Origin: RGIG4608 sp045635885
GTDB lineage: Bacteria; Bacillota; Clostridia; Oscillospirales; CAG-272
NCBI GenBank assembly: GCA_045635885.1
Contig: JAZTWO010000015.1
Span: forward strand, 1-44,185
Reading direction: 5' to 3'
Length of the DNA: 44,185 nucleotides
Position 1 is the stretch's first letter. Each line of letters opens with the position of its first letter. This document shows positions 1 through 9,848 of this stretch, piece after piece. The position numbers and the translations under genes were made by a program. The notes beneath the pieces were generated by a model that saw only the letters and a program-made list of their open reading frames with translations, ran no database searches and was not told where the DNA came from.

Positions 1-89
1 CTCGATTTTTGCATTTTGCAAAAATACTCGTTTTTATGCTTGCTCTTCCTCTGTCCCAAAAAGCTCACGCTTTTCGGGAACCCCACTTA

Positions 90-110
90 CCTTCCCCTCC
101 GAGGGGAAGG
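90..110. repeat. GC-rich palindrome
   Basis: A perfect hairpin with 9-bp arms (CCTTCCCCT and its complement) lies in the leading non-coding region. It has no T-run, so it does not look like a terminator. It resembles short dispersed palindromes common between clostridial genes, which is an impression only. The rest of 1-200 shows no gene. Confidence 0.5.
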
Positions 111-202
111 CTTAGGCTTCTCCTTTGAGGAGAGGCTCCGACGAAGGCGGTGGTGAGGTGGTACTGCCCAGAGGGTAGGGGATATGAGGTCTGCGACCAC
201 AA

Positions 203-376
203 CTAAATTCGCCTGACGGCGAACTAAATGTACTTGCGTACGCTAAATTACTATGTAGCTAAATTGACCTTGCGGTCAGCTATAAGCGAATTTAATTTAG
301 CTGTTTTGAAGAAACAATTTAGCTATGGAGCAAAGCGAAATAATTTAGATTTGCAGCTTGTTGCAAAATTTAGCTT
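203..376. repeat. Array of mini-hairpins separated by CTAAAT spacers
   Basis: At least four short inverted repeats with 3-5 nt loops follow one another (CGCC..GGCG, GTAC..GTAC, TAC..GTA, GACC..GGTC). Each is preceded by CTAAAT or CTAAATT. The right half (about 285-376) continues with AATTTAGCT-type repeats in the opposite orientation. The stretch is non-coding and precedes the heparinase-like gene. A second array of the same design with a different spacer lies at 10812-10937. Confidence 0.65.
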
Positions 377-468
377 AATGCTTGGCATCTGAACTGTCTA
401 TCCCTTATAACAAAGAAGTTTTAACTTTATATATAATTAAATATTTACATACAAGGAGTTGAAGTCAT

Positions 469-3400
469 ATGAAAAAATTTTTTAAATCGGCACTGAGCTT
501 TATACTTTGTATAAGTCTTATTGTGCCTTTTTTTGGCTCAGTATTTAAGGCGGAGAAGGTTTATGCTTACGGTGAGACAAAGCTTACTGACAGTGATTTA
601 ACCTTTCAACAGAATTTTTCACAATTACAGATGTTTCCCCTTACTTACAGCTACTCAAAGACATTTTCAGGGGACGGGGACGACCTTGTGGAATTTATTT
701 TTGACTATTACAAATTTGGAACTGTAATCCTTGTTCAGCCAACTGACGGGGTATATGGCTCAAAGAATGCCCCTTGGGATAATGTTATAGGAAGAAGTCC
801 CAATACTCCTCTTCACAGTACAAATACTACCAATCAGTATAATTATTGGACTGAGGGAAGAGATGCAAATGGCAAAGACATCATCCCAACCTGTTACGGC
901 GGGGCAGATGCAACAGATACAGCCACATCATTTAGCGGGGATTGGCATGTTGCGGAAAGCTTCCACGGAGCAGGAAACTTTGGCGACTATGATACGGGCT
1001 CACCATATTCAATGGACCGTTCACCTCTCAGAGGTGAAATGTCGATTGTTGGGCTTAATAATGCATCTTTAATCGGTGCACTTCAAATTATTCCAACAGC
1101 TGCAAATAAGAATGCATCACAGAATGAAACTATGAAATTCTATGCCTTAAAGAATTTAAAGGTAACAGTTCTTTCGTCAGGAGCTCAAAATGATTTGACG
1201 GCATCAAATGGTTGGACAACTAATGTAGCAGGAACAAGCACAGTTGCAACAGTTGGTTATCAGAACCCTTATATGGGTTATGTTACTGCTGCATATCTTG
1301 TAAAGAGCGGGAAATTAAAGATTGAAGATATATATGATGCAAACGGTTTAGGCGGACTCAGAGTAAGACACAACTCACTTGCAATGTCTTACCCATCTGT
1401 TACAGCCATTTCGGATAAAGCAAAAGCAATTACGATTTTAGGAACAACCTTAGGTGCAATTTTTGATAAAACAGAGACTGCATCAAGTCTTGGTACAAAC
1501 GCAAAAAACATTATTGAAGAGATACTCGCCGTATGGGAAGAGGATACCACCCCTGCACCGCTTTTAGTGTCGGAAGTGGGGTCGGGAAGCGGAAGTGTTC
1601 CCCATAAGGCGTATTCACAAAAAGGCGTTTACTACACAGTTGATTTATCAGGCTGTTCTACTGACTTACGGGTAAATTCCGCAGAGCTTAAAATTCATAT
1701 AGCATCTGTTCCTGTACCTGCAAATGGGGAAAGTCCATATTTCAGGGTATACAGAACAACAGGAAGAGTATCAAACACAGCTTCAATTTCGGAAAACACT
1801 GCACAAAAGGGTGCGATTATACAAAATGTTTATCCCACAAACTCAGGATATTATACAGTTGATATAACAAGCTACTTAAACGATTCAATTGCATCAGGAC
1901 AAGGATATATGACAATTCTTGTTGATGCCTGGTACGGTGCGGTAGAGTTTGGCGTAAGTACAAAGCAGAGTCAGAATCCTCCTGTGATTACCGCAACAGT
2001 CAGTGCGGCAGGCTTTGATGATGATTTTATGTTCTTTAAGCCTGCGGATAAATATGTATCTGAGCAGAACCCACCCGATTTTACCTGGCAGAAATTATCA
2101 GGTGCTGTCAGCTATGACCTTGTGATTTCAACAGATAAGAATCGCCAAAATATAGCATATGAAAAGAAAAATTTAACAACTGCTTATTATAACTTTAACC
2201 AGACCTTTGAAACAGGAAAGGAATATTATTGGTCTGTTAAATATAACTTTGGCGGCGGAATAGGTTTTTATACAAAACCAAGAAGATTTATGATTTCCCC
2301 TGACGCACAAGAGTTTTTAGTTCCTGATATTGATACACTTTTAAGCCGAATTCCATCTGGGCATCCGAGGGTGTTTACAACACCAAGTGAGCTTTCAGCT
2401 TTCAGAGATTTAAGAAATACAAACTCTGTTGCACAATACATTGGAAGTGTATATATTTCAAAGGGATTATCCTATGCAGAGGCAGACAATTTGCCCGCAA
2501 GACCTGAGATAAGCTCAACCTACTGGGATTTTTCAAGAGACAGATATGTTGAGGGTAAATATGAAGAGTATGTTGTTGCCATGAGTGCGACAAAGGCGAT
2601 AACCGATGATTTTATCAATCAGATGTTTACAGCCGGTTTTGCATATCTTATAACAGGCAATGAAGATATTGGTGCATTTGCAAAGAAAGCACTTTTAGAG
2701 ATGTCGTCCTGGGATATAACAGGCTCAACCTCATATCCTTTCCAGGACCAGATACACAGAGAAATCGTGTATAAGGGTGCAATGGTGTATGACTGGATAT
2801 ATAATCTTTTATCAGATACAGAAAAACAGACTGTAAGAAATATGATAAAGGAGAGAATAACTCACAGATACAATAACGGTGCTTGTATGCTTGATCTTTT
2901 AGAAAGTATTGAAAACTGGCCGGGAGATTCTCACGGTTGGTCAAACATTGGCTTTACAGCTATTGCGGCGTATGTGCTGGTGGATGAGGTTCCTGAGGCG
3001 AGAGAGTGGCTTTCAGATATTCTTCCCTTGTATATAGCACAGATGCACCCGTGGTCAAATCAGGACGGCGGATGGGCGCAGGGTACTGCCTACTATACCT
3101 ATTCAACCATATTCTCAAAAGATTTTATAGACATCCTTGCCGCAGCAGATGTTATAAATCTTTATGACAAGGCTTGGGGCAGGAATGAGGCAGAGTGGGT
3201 ACTTTATGCTTATCCCAACGGTTCAAAGGGCTCCTTCGGTGATGGCGGAGGAGGATCAAGCCTTGGTATGCCGGGCGTAAGAGATGCAATGACAAGACTT
3301 GCATATTTTGGTGATAATGAACTTGCCCGTTGGATAATAAAGGATATGGGAAATATACTGGTACAGCCATCCTCCTATTATACAAGCAGTATTTATGATA

Positions 3401-6270
3401 AAACAGAAGATGCACCAACTGACTATCCGATGGCACATAACTTTACTGATATTGATTGGGTAGTTATGAATAACAGTGTAACAGACCCCGGAAGAGTTCA
3501 GATGACCTTTAAATCAAGTCCCTATGGCTCTTACAACCACTCTCACGGAGACCAAAACAGCTTTATCATTCAGTGGGGAAATAACAATTCGTGGCTTGCG
3601 GGAGTAAGCGGATATTACGACTACTACCATTCACCGCACGATTTAAATATAACAAGACAGAGCTTTTCACACAACACCATAACTGTTGACGGGGCACAGG
3701 GTCAGGGTATAGACAGTATTGATGCAAAGGGAAATGTTCCCCTTTTCGTAAATCACAGAGACTTCGACTCAACAACAGGTGAGGCTCATGAGGCATATAA
3801 CGGACTTCTTGATAAGTTTGACAGAAACATTATCTACATAAGACCTGATGTGTTTATCGTTGTCGACGATTTAGACGCGGCAGGGGATAATTCTTCCAAG
3901 TTTGAATGGTGGTTCAATGCACCGAATAGTATTGAATATACAAACAACTCTTTGATTTCAACATCCGGTGATAAAAAGCTTAAAGCAGAGGTTAAATATC
4001 CTTTAACTACAACTGCAAGCTATTATGGGGCTTATACAAGTCCCCTTAAGGGAACGACATATACTCCAACAATTTCGGAAGTAGAGCAAAAGAGAGTATC
4101 CTTTGCCACAGAAAAGCTGAAAGAAACGAAAATGATTGTTTCAATGAGCCTTTACGAAACCGGTGGCAGTGCAAAATCACCGACTGCCGAGTATTTTGAC
4201 AGTTATGTAAAGTTGACTTATCCTGACGGAACAGTTGTTTTGGTAAGTCTTCTTGATAAAACAGAGACAGTAACAGCAGGGGACATTACCTTTAAGGGTG
4301 CGGCAGTAACATTAAGCGAAAAATCAATAATGCTTACAAATGGTACATACCTTAAAAAAGGTGATGATGTAATCGTTTCTTCGAAGGATAACATATCTTT
4401 GGCTTTGGGATATGGCGAAATTTCACTAAGCTGTGACAGCGATACAGAAATAACTTTCGGAAACGATAATGAATATTTGGATATTGAAAATGCATCAAGT
4501 CTTAAAGACAGAGAAGGAAACACAGCAACATACCAAAGGGGTGTTTCTGCTCAGGTAGTAAACAGCGGCGATGTGAAATTCTTTATAAATAAAGGTAACT
4601 ATTCACTTATTAATACAGAAGTGAGCGTACTTTCTCCTGATGAACTGAGTGTAGAGAATATTGCTCTTCAAAAGAGAGGAAATTCTGTTGCAGTATTCTT
4701 CGACAAGGAGAATAAAAGAACCTACGATATAAAAATCGGCGGTACAATTTATGAAGATATTTCATCTCCGTACATTTTCGCGGTTTCAGAGGGTGTAAAT
4801 TCCGTATTTGTAAGAGAGAATGCAGAAAATATGAAAGGTAACTGGTCAGAGCCTTCATATGTATCAAGTATGGATTCAGACATTACTGAAAAGGTTACAT
4901 TCTCAGAGGCTTTAAGCGGTGAAAAGAGCTTTATTAAAGCAACAACAAGACTTTTCCCACAGACAGTGACAACTGATATGTACCTTGCAGGATATAAGAG
5001 TGATACACTTAATAATGTTTCAAAAGGGGAGCAAAACGGTGCATACAAAACTGCCCTTATTGAAAATTTAGGATATAATGTTGTAAAAGCCTATCTCTTC
5101 GGGGACAGCTTAAAGCCGCTGTCGGCTCCTGCGTTCTACAATACTGACAGTACAGAGCTTGTAGGTATAACTGTTGATGGAAAGGCACTTTCGGGCTTTG
5201 AAAACGGGAAGATCTCTTATGAAATTGAGGTTCCTTATGATAAGGAATATCTGCCCTTTATAAGAGCAGAGGTAAAGGATAATTCGTCAACTGCACAAGT
5301 AATATATGATTTTGAGAATTTAAAGGCAAAAGTTATTGTTACAGGGGCAAAGGGTACAAAGCGTGAGATTGACATAACATTTAAAATTGCCGGTGCAAAA
5401 ATTCATGTAGTAGAGGGAGCAACTGCCGGCTCACAGCTAACATACGACTCTGCAACAACTTCTGCACTAAACGGCTCTCCTTCACAGATGTCAACATCAA
5501 ATGTTGCAACACTTAAATTTAAGCGTGAGACAACATCAGGAACAACAGACCACTCACAGTCTTTAAAGGTTTATACAAATCTTAAAGAAAATGAGGGAGG
5601 AACACTCTTCGGTGCAAGGCTTTTCTCACAGGGGCGTGACCCGATAAGCCTTAACCATATGGAGGTTGCAACTCTTGATTCAAAGTATAAGGGATATGAC
5701 TACTTTGTATTCGGACACGATGACTTTTATGATTTACTTAGAAAGACAGAGCATAAGGGTATAAAGGATGCATATCTTACCTTTGACATTGAAGAGGATG
5801 CAGAAATTTTGGTTTGCTCAATGGACAAAATGCCAAATCTTTTATCAGAAGGATTTACCGACATTGGAAAGATTATGTCAGGAAGATATATGCATCCGCT
5901 AGGTCCGGAGGATATTTACTATAACACAACCTTTAACGGATGTTCGGCAAGTGATGTTGACTCAGCAATGAGACTTAAATACTATTCACTTATTGATGGA
6001 TGGATAGATGTTTCACCTATTTCCAAATATGTGGGCGCAAATGATACCCAGACACTTAACAACTACAAAAATAACAATGTATCAAAGGATAGCTTTTCGG
6101 TTGTATCGGATAACGAGCCATTTGTAGTTTCTTTCGACTATCCGCACACATATAAAAAGACTTTCAAAAAGGGTCAGGTTAGCGTTAATCTTTCAGACAT
6201 ATCAGGCTACGACCACAGAGTACTTGTAATAATTAAACCTACTATGCCAAAGGCATTTTTTGAAGAATAA
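469..6270 (+). CDS. Giant secreted heparinase II/III-like polysaccharide lyase
   Basis: Probably an extracellular lyase for an acidic polysaccharide; the substrate cannot be read from sequence. A signal peptide (about 1-34) is followed by a long N-terminal region, a DNRLRE/CBM-like beta-sandwich (about 365-515) and an Fn3/DUF4962-like domain (about 530-612). Next come an alpha/alpha-toroid (about 620-1010) and the heparinase II/III beta-domain, which carries the hallmark NHSHGDQNS motif with H1024 and H1026. The last 600 residues are beta-rich and include a cadherin-like module near 1600-1660. At 1,933 residues it is far longer than the usual 600-900. No SLH or LPXTG anchor is seen. The ATG has AAGGAG about 10 nt upstream. 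The downstream rhamnose isomerase and GH43-like genes suggest a rhamnose-containing uronic polymer such as rhamnogalacturonan, which is inference. Confidence 0.85.
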   Translation: MKKFFKSALSFILCISLIVPFFGSVFKAEKVYAYGETKLTDSDLTFQQNFSQLQMFPLTYSYSKTFSGDGDDLVEFIFDYYKFGTVILVQPTDGVYGSKNAPWDNVIGRSPNTPLHSTNTTNQYNYWTEGRDANGKDIIPTCYGGADATDTATSFSGDWHVAESFHGAGNFGDYDTGSPYSMDRSPLRGEMSIVGLNNASLIGALQIIPTAANKNASQNETMKFYALKNLKVTVLSSGAQNDLTASNGWTTNVAGTSTVATVGYQNPYMGYVTAAYLVKSGKLKIEDIYDANGLGGLRVRHNSLAMSYPSVTAISDKAKAITILGTTLGAIFDKTETASSLGTNAKNIIEEILAVWEEDTTPAPLLVSEVGSGSGSVPHKAYSQKGVYYTVDLSGCSTDLRVNSAELKIHIASVPVPANGESPYFRVYRTTGRVSNTASISENTAQKGAIIQNVYPTNSGYYTVDITSYLNDSIASGQGYMTILVDAWYGAVEFGVSTKQSQNPPVITATVSAAGFDDDFMFFKPADKYVSEQNPPDFTWQKLSGAVSYDLVISTDKNRQNIAYEKKNLTTAYYNFNQTFETGKEYYWSVKYNFGGGIGFYTKPRRFMISPDAQEFLVPDIDTLLSRIPSGHPRVFTTPSELSAFRDLRNTNSVAQYIGSVYISKGLSYAEADNLPARPEISSTYWDFSRDRYVEGKYEEYVVAMSATKAITDDFINQMFTAGFAYLITGNEDIGAFAKKALLEMSSWDITGSTSYPFQDQIHREIVYKGAMVYDWIYNLLSDTEKQTVRNMIKERITHRYNNGACMLDLLESIENWPGDSHGWSNIGFTAIAAYVLVDEVPEAREWLSDILPLYIAQMHPWSNQDGGWAQGTAYYTYSTIFSKDFIDILAAADVINLYDKAWGRNEAEWVLYAYPNGSKGSFGDGGGGSSLGMPGVRDAMTRLAYFGDNELARWIIKDMGNILVQPSSYYTSSIYDKTEDAPTDYPMAHNFTDIDWVVMNNSVTDPGRVQMTFKSSPYGSYNHSHGDQNSFIIQWGNNNSWLAGVSGYYDYYHSPHDLNITRQSFSHNTITVDGAQGQGIDSIDAKGNVPLFVNHRDFDSTTGEAHEAYNGLLDKFDRNIIYIRPDVFIVVDDLDAAGDNSSKFEWWFNAPNSIEYTNNSLISTSGDKKLKAEVKYPLTTTASYYGAYTSPLKGTTYTPTISEVEQKRVSFATEKLKETKMIVSMSLYETGGSAKSPTAEYFDSYVKLTYPDGTVVLVSLLDKTETVTAGDITFKGAAVTLSEKSIMLTNGTYLKKGDDVIVSSKDNISLALGYGEISLSCDSDTEITFGNDNEYLDIENASSLKDREGNTATYQRGVSAQVVNSGDVKFFINKGNYSLINTEVSVLSPDELSVENIALQKRGNSVAVFFDKENKRTYDIKIGGTIYEDISSPYIFAVSEGVNSVFVRENAENMKGNWSEPSYVSSMDSDITEKVTFSEALSGEKSFIKATTRLFPQTVTTDMYLAGYKSDTLNNVSKGEQNGAYKTALIENLGYNVVKAYLFGDSLKPLSAPAFYNTDSTELVGITVDGKALSGFENGKISYEIEVPYDKEYLPFIRAEVKDNSSTAQVIYDFENLKAKVIVTGAKGTKREIDITFKIAGAKIHVVEGATAGSQLTYDSATTSALNGSPSQMSTSNVATLKFKRETTSGTTDHSQSLKVYTNLKENEGGTLFGARLFSQGRDPISLNHMEVATLDSKYKGYDYFVFGHDDFYDLLRKTEHKGIKDAYLTFDIEEDAEILVCSMDKMPNLLSEGFTDIGKIMSGRYMHPLGPEDIYYNTTFNGCSASDVDSAMRLKYYSLIDGWIDVSPISKYVGANDTQTLNNYKNNNVSKDSFSVVSDNEPFVVSFDYPHTYKKTFKKGQVSVNLSDISGYDHRVLVIIKPTMPKAFFEE

Positions 6271-6278
6271 AAATACTA

Positions 6279-6306
6279 AAAGGGTAATTGGAAACAATTA
6301 CCCTTT
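6279..6306 (+). terminator. Hairpin after the lyase gene
   Basis: A 12-bp stem (AAAGGGTAATTG / CAATTACCCTTT) with a GAAA loop starts 9 nt after the lyase stop. Only three T follow, so termination may be weak. A second hairpin (6307-6331, AACTTACGGAC / GTCCGTAAGTT) follows directly. Confidence 0.55.
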
Positions 6307-6568
6307 AACTTACGGACAAAGTCCGTAAGTTGAAAGACGCTGAGAAATGAAGGGTATATTTTGTGAAATTGTTTTCATCGGCGTACGAGGGTACGGTAGA
6401 GAACAATTTCGCAAAAAGCAAGAAGCGGTGCAGTTATCTCGATGAGGACTGCACCGTTTTTAAAAGCCATATATGTTAATTGTAATCTTTTGTATTTATT
6501 TAATATAATCTGCTTGCGGTAGACCGAGTTTGTCAGCGGTCTGAGGGTAATTGGAAATAATTACCCTC
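6281..6568. repeat. Palindrome-bounded non-coding element
   Basis: Two near-identical copies of a self-complementary segment, GGGTAATTGGAAAYAATTACCC, sit at 6282-6303 and 6545-6566. Both are followed by TYTAACTT. Between them are another hairpin, a long imperfect inverted repeat (6359-6375 with 6401-6416) and a terminator-like stem. No coding potential was seen. It may be a small non-autonomous repeat element. Confidence 0.45.
6426..6461 (+). terminator. Rho-independent terminator
   Basis: A 9-bp stem, CGGTGCAGT / ACTGCACCG, is followed by TTTTT. It separates the lyase gene from rhaA, so the two are probably separate transcripts. Confidence 0.7.
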
Positions 6569-6640
6569 TAACTTTAAAAAGGTATTAAAAATTTTACTTT
6601 TTTGTGATAGAATTACTGTATAAAAAAGGAGGAGATATTA

Positions 6641-7888
6641 GTGTCAAGATATAATGAAGCAAAAGCTATATATGAAAAATTAGGAATTGATACAGAAAAG
6701 GCAATAGAAACACTTAAAAATATACCTGTTTCCCTTCATTGCTGGCAAGGTGACGATGTTAAAGGCTTTGATACAGACGGCCCTTTAACAGGCGGTATTC
6801 AGACAACAGGTAACTATCCGGGAAGAGCGAGAACTCCCGAAGAGCTAATGGCTGATATGGATAAGGCAATGTCTCTTTGTCCGGGTAAAAAGAAATTAAA
6901 TGTTCACGCTTGCTATGCCATATTTGAAGAGGGCGAAAAAGCTGACAGAGATAAGCTTGAACCCAAGCATTTTAAAAAGTGGGTTGATTTTGCAAAAGAA
7001 AGAGATATGGGTATTGATTTTAACCCGACATTTTTCTCGCATCCCAAAGTAAAGGACGGACTTACTCTTTCAAGCCCCGATGAGGACACAAGAAGATTCT
7101 GGATTGAACATGGAAAGGCTTGTATAAGAATATCACAGTATTTTGCAGAGGAGACAGGCGTTCCTTGTGTTATGAACATCTGGACAGGGGACGGGTATAA
7201 AGACATTCCGGCAGACAGATTGGGTCCGAGAATGAGATATAAGGAATCTATCGAAGAGATTTTATCAGAGCCATTTGACAAAAACCTTGTTAAGCCTTGT
7301 GTTGAATCAAAGGTTTTCGGTATCGGTGTTGAGGCATTCACAGCAGGAAGTGCAGAATTTTCACTTACCTTTGCGGCAACACACGAGGGTTGTCTACCGC
7401 TTATGGATAACGGACACTATCATCCGACAGAAGTTGTGTCTGATAAAATTCCGGCACTGCTTTGCTTCTTCCCTGAAATTGCTTTACATATAACAAGACC
7501 GATTCGCTGGGACAGTGACCATGTAGTATTATTTGATGATGAAACAAGAGAAATGGCAAAGGAAATCGTAAGATGCGATGCACTTGAAAGAGTTTATATG
7601 GCACTTGATTATTTCGATGCAAGCATAAACAGAGTTTCTGCCTGGACCCTTGGATTCAGAAACTGGCAAAAAGCTCTTCTTAATGCACTTTGTACTCCAA
7701 ATGAATTACTTTTAAAGCTTCAAAACAACAATGAGCTTACTGAACTTCAAGTTATTCAGGACGAAGTAAAGACAATGCCATTCGGAGATGTGTGGGAAGA
7801 ATATTGTAGACGCTGCGGGGTAAAAGCAGACAGAGAATGGTTTGAAGATATAAAAGTTTATGAAAAAGAAGTTTTAGCAAAAAGATAA
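6641..7888 (+). CDS. rhaA: L-rhamnose isomerase
   Basis: Converts L-rhamnose to L-rhamnulose, the first cytoplasmic step of rhamnose catabolism. The 415-residue length matches the family (E. coli RhaA is 419). Family stretches are clear: VSLHCWQGDDVKGF near 30-43, LTGGIQTTGNYPG near 49-61, FNPTFFSHP, ESKVFGIG, DNGHYHPTEV with the metal-ligand His, RPIRWDSDHVVLFDDETRE, and ALDYFDASINR. The start is GTG with AAAGGAGG 8-10 nt upstream. No rhamnulokinase or aldolase follows in this window; a terminator and a GH43-like gene come next. It presumably uses rhamnose released by the neighbouring secreted or cytoplasmic glycan enzymes. Confidence 0.95.
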   Translation: MSRYNEAKAIYEKLGIDTEKAIETLKNIPVSLHCWQGDDVKGFDTDGPLTGGIQTTGNYPGRARTPEELMADMDKAMSLCPGKKKLNVHACYAIFEEGEKADRDKLEPKHFKKWVDFAKERDMGIDFNPTFFSHPKVKDGLTLSSPDEDTRRFWIEHGKACIRISQYFAEETGVPCVMNIWTGDGYKDIPADRLGPRMRYKESIEEILSEPFDKNLVKPCVESKVFGIGVEAFTAGSAEFSLTFAATHEGCLPLMDNGHYHPTEVVSDKIPALLCFFPEIALHITRPIRWDSDHVVLFDDETREMAKEIVRCDALERVYMALDYFDASINRVSAWTLGFRNWQKALLNALCTPNELLLKLQNNNELTELQVIQDEVKTMPFGDVWEEYCRRCGVKADREWFEDIKVYEKEVLAKR

Positions 7889-7895
7889 TTTAAAG

Positions 7896-7918
7896 GTCCG
7901 GGGCTCCCCGGACTTTTT
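7896..7918 (+). terminator. Rho-independent terminator after rhaA
   Basis: A perfect 8-bp GC-rich stem, GTCCGGGG / CCCCGGAC, with a 2-nt loop is followed by TTTTT, 8 nt after the rhaA stop. With so short a loop it may instead fold with a 4-nt loop. The next gene begins 18 nt later, so some read-through is possible. Confidence 0.8.
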
Positions 7919-7935
7919 CATAAAGGAGATAGATT

Positions 7936-8910
7936 ATGGGAGAAAAAATAATATATTCGCCTGAACTTAATGAGGGCGGAGAAGTTAAAGTGGAATTGAA
8001 GAGAATACCTGTTCCCGAATTTGACGGGGAGTATGTAAAGATATATGAGCCAAAAGGGGATACATATAAAGGAGAAAACACAAAAAGCTTTAAAGATGGA
8101 GAATTTTATGATGAATGGATAACAAATGATTTTTCCGTTTTAAAGGAGGGGGACATATGGCATATGGTAGGAATTACCCATCCAAGACCAAAGGGCTTTA
8201 AGAATGAATATTCCTTTGACTTGTCCGATGTTCACGAGGCGGAATATCAGCTTTTCCATGCAACAGCAAAGGGTAAAAGCTTTAAGGATGTTTTCTATAA
8301 AAAATCCTTTTCTGACAATGAAAAGATTTTATATCCAAAAGACAGACCCGGTGAAAAGCCTGAAATGTGGGCACCTCACATTATGAAACACGGCGGAAAG
8401 TACCAGATAATTTACAGTCCTTTAAAAATGATGAGAATGGTAAGCGAGGACTTTAAAAAGTGGGATAAGGCCAAGGATTTATTTACCTGTAAAAGTCCTG
8501 TTGCAAGAGACCCTTATGTTTTTGAAGAGGACGGAGTGTTTTATCTTTTATACACAGAAGACGGATATGTAAAATACAGAACATCCCCTGATATGGACAA
8601 CTGGTCGGAGGAGAAAGTTCTTCAAGCTCCGTTATTTAAAGATTGTGAGACAGAATCGCCCTTTATGTTTAAAAGAGACGGCATATATTATCTGCTTTGG
8701 TGTATGTACGATGCAAGAGGCGGATGCTACGACCACAGAACAATGGTATTTGCAGGGGAAACCTTTGAAGAGTTATTTAGTTCTGCACCGATAACGATGC
8801 TTAATGCACATGCCCCTGAACTTGTTTTTGACGAGGATGGCGATGCATATCTATTAAGCGTTTATTATCCTGAGAACGGAATTTCTGCCGTAAAACTTAA
8901 ATGGAGATAG
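7936..8910 (+). CDS. GH43-like five-bladed beta-propeller glycosidase
   Basis: Likely a glycoside hydrolase of the GH32/43/62/117 propeller superfamily. The 324 residues have no signal peptide, which suggests action on imported oligosaccharides. Repeating blade signatures are visible: NDFSVLKEGDIWHMV near 60-75, WAPHIMKHGGKYQIIYS, ARDPYVFEEDGVFYLLY, ESPFMFKRDGIYYLLW and APELVFDEDGDAYLL. Asp in NDFS and ARDP and Glu in ESPF occupy places expected for the acidic catalytic triad, an assignment made by pattern only. The start has AAAGGAGA about 7 nt upstream. The position after rhaA suggests a role in rhamnose-rich or arabinose-rich glycan breakdown. The exact family and substrate are uncertain. 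Confidence 0.7.
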   Translation: MGEKIIYSPELNEGGEVKVELKRIPVPEFDGEYVKIYEPKGDTYKGENTKSFKDGEFYDEWITNDFSVLKEGDIWHMVGITHPRPKGFKNEYSFDLSDVHEAEYQLFHATAKGKSFKDVFYKKSFSDNEKILYPKDRPGEKPEMWAPHIMKHGGKYQIIYSPLKMMRMVSEDFKKWDKAKDLFTCKSPVARDPYVFEEDGVFYLLYTEDGYVKYRTSPDMDNWSEEKVLQAPLFKDCETESPFMFKRDGIYYLLWCMYDARGGCYDHRTMVFAGETFEELFSSAPITMLNAHAPELVFDEDGDAYLLSVYYPENGISAVKLKWR

Positions 8911-8920
8911 AAAATAAAGA

Positions 8921-8946
8921 AAAACCGTGGAATTTTCCACGGTTTT
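8921..8946. terminator. Bidirectional terminator between convergent genes
   Basis: A perfect 12-bp stem, AAAACCGTGGAA / TTCCACGGTTTT, lies between the end of the GH43-like gene and the end of the minus-strand activase gene. Its A and T tails allow termination from both directions. Confidence 0.85.
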
Positions 8947-8949
8947 ATT

Positions 8950-9846
8950 TTACGCTTTTTGAACAGGGCGAGAAGCATTTTTGCCGATTTTTTCAACCCA
9001 TTCTTTAACAGCTTCGTCTTTGGGAAATTCAAGGTCTTTAAGCTGATATATTACGCCGAGACTCTCTGACTTTGACGCACCAAGGGGATGGTAGGGCTCA
9101 ACATCGACCTTTTTAATGTTTTTAAAGGTTTTGCTAAGCTCACCTATTTTTTCAAAGTGCTCATCTCTGGCGTTGTAGCCGGGGATAATCGGTGTTCTGA
9201 GAATTATCTTTGCACCTATATCATTTAAAGCCTTTAAATTACTCAAAATAAGTGTATTTTCTGCACCTGTCCAATTTTTATGGCTTTCTTTGTCTGTCTC
9301 CTTAAAATCATATAGGAAGAAGTCAACATAAGGGGCTGCCTTTTTTATATTTTCTTCGGTTGTATAGCCTGAGGTTTCGATACAAACCTTTATATCTCTT
9401 TCTTTTGCCTCGGAAATAAGCTCCATTAAAAAGTCAAATTGATAAAATGGCTCACCGCCTGAGACTGTCATTCCGCCCTCATCACCGTAGAAGGATTTGT
9501 CTTTTTCAACAACATCTAAAACTTCTTTTGCACTCATTTCCTTGCCTGCCATCTCCAAGGCGGAGGCGGGGCAAGCTTCTACACATTTTCCGCAAAGGAT
9601 ACAGTTTTTTCTGTCAAAGATATGAGAGTCGTCTTTTATTTGTTGGCAACCCTCGGGGCAAACCGTGATGCAGGCTCCGCACCCGACACACTTTGACGGT
9701 TGATATAGTATTTCAGGATTTTTTGATTTTGATTCGGGATTATGACACCAAAGACAGTTAAGAGGGCAACCCTTTAAAAAAACTGTCGTGCGGATGCCGG
9801 GTCCGTCGTTTAGGCAAAATCTTTGAATATTAAAAACTGTTCCCAT
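8950..9846 (-). CDS. Glycyl-radical enzyme activating protein (PflA family radical SAM)
   Basis: Uses SAM and a [4Fe-4S] cluster to install a glycyl radical on a partner enzyme. The radical-SAM CX3CX2C motif is in GCPLNCLWCHNP near residue 27. A ferredoxin-like insert with two CX2CX2CX3C sets (CVGCGACITVCP, CILCGKCVEACP) marks the activases of PFL-like, choline lyase and related enzymes rather than PflA itself. GGMTVSGGEP is the conserved SAM-binding segment. An upstream ATG at 9852 sits 1 nt after AAGGAG, while the ATG at 9846 is spaced 7 nt, so I chose 9846. It lies 2 nt after the stop of the upstream membrane-protein gene, so translation is probably coupled. No glycyl-radical enzyme occurs in the window, so the partner is elsewhere. 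Confidence 0.88.
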   Translation of the reverse strand: MGTVFNIQRFCLNDGPGIRTTVFLKGCPLNCLWCHNPESKSKNPEILYQPSKCVGCGACITVCPEGCQQIKDDSHIFDRKNCILCGKCVEACPASALEMAGKEMSAKEVLDVVEKDKSFYGDEGGMTVSGGEPFYQFDFLMELISEAKERDIKVCIETSGYTTEENIKKAAPYVDFFLYDFKETDKESHKNWTGAENTLILSNLKALNDIGAKIILRTPIIPGYNARDEHFEKIGELSKTFKNIKKVDVEPYHPLGASKSESLGVIYQLKDLEFPKDEAVKEWVEKIGKNASRPVQKA

Positions 9847-9848
9847 AA

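Noticed and set aside
203..376. CRISPR array
   Set aside because: Spacers are constant and the hairpins vary, the units are only about 16-22 bp, and no cas genes are present.
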